This document shows, in pieces, positions 63,986 to 64,000 of a DNA stretch of 64,000 nucleotides. Below the pieces are notes generated by a model. It was given only the letters and a program-made list of their open reading frames with translations. It had not been told where the DNA came from and did not search any database. The number at the start of each line of letters is the position of its first letter. Positions within the stretch are counted from its first letter, which is position 1. Source of the stretch: Ruegeria sp. R14_0 (GTDB taxonomy: Bacteria; Pseudomonadota; Alphaproteobacteria; Rhodobacterales; Rhodobacteraceae); assembly GCF_017743975.1 (NCBI RefSeq), contig NZ_JAGHRC010000005.1, positions 124,001-188,000 of the forward strand, given 5' to 3'. A program made the position numbers and the translations under genes.

Positions 63986-64000
63986 TTCTTGGACTCCTTT

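Noticed and set aside
1..64000. CRISPR arrays, toxin-antitoxin pairs, phage structural genes, insertion sequences
   Set aside because: I looked for regular short repeats, transposase motifs and phage genes and found none apart from the integrase remnant.

Overview
The window looks like a chromosomal segment of a marine alphaproteobacterium of the Rhodobacterales (Roseobacter group, Ruegeria-like). The reasons are the hisS-hisZ-hisG cluster, a class II (B12) ribonucleotide reductase, DUF1489 and SlyX-type small proteins, a dimethylglycine-dehydrogenase-like FAD-GcvT enzyme, and a sulfonate (DHPS) catabolic operon. Coding density is high. No genome-wide comparison was possible, so the taxonomic call is inference.

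Layout. Positions 1-5.9 kb hold a class V aminotransferase running off the left edge with its divergent Lrp-type regulator, a divergent SDR/AraC pair, rpsD, a small unknown protein and a sulfotransferase-like protein. Positions 6-16.7 kb are mainly housekeeping: nrdJ, DUF1489, hisG-hisZ-hisS, slyX, two small exported proteins and dnaE. Positions 17-26.4 kb form a purine module: xdhABC followed directly by a BmpA-type ABC transporter (ATPase, two permeases, binding protein). Positions 26.7-41.6 kb are mixed. They hold an unrecognised acidic repeat protein, a membrane-fusion-protein pair, FAD oxidoreductases, a dimethylglycine dehydrogenase-like enzyme, a ggt-glycolate/lactate oxidase pair, a 2-hydroxyacid dehydrogenase, an SH3 protein and a haloalkane dehalogenase-like hydrolase.

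Positions 41.9-48.7 kb are a small genomic island in tRNA-Gln(TTG). The 20 bp at the 3' end of the tRNA gene are repeated exactly at 48661-48680. An integrase remnant broken by a stop codon lies directly beside the tRNA. The cargo is a DMT permease, an AI-2E-family membrane protein, a lipid kinase, an SDR/FAH pair resembling late steps of L-fucose oxidation, and a truncated cyclase. Right of the island come gntR-tcuA-tcuB (tricarballylate-type oxidation) and a forward cluster of arylsulfatase, DUF3179 protein and outer-membrane protein.

Positions 56-64 kb are one long minus-strand operon for C3-sulfonate use. A TRAP transporter (hpsKLM, with a small membrane protein in front) would import 2,3-dihydroxypropane-1-sulfonate. 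HpsO/HpsP would interconvert its enantiomers, and HpsN would oxidise it to sulfolactate. ComDE (sulfopyruvate decarboxylase) sits at the operon end behind a universal stress protein. A sulfolactate dehydrogenase, Xsc and Pta are not visible here and must be encoded elsewhere if the route is complete.

The strongest candidates for something undescribed are the repeat protein at 26720-28066, the decayed tRNA-Gln island, and the combination of hps genes with uspA and comDE.
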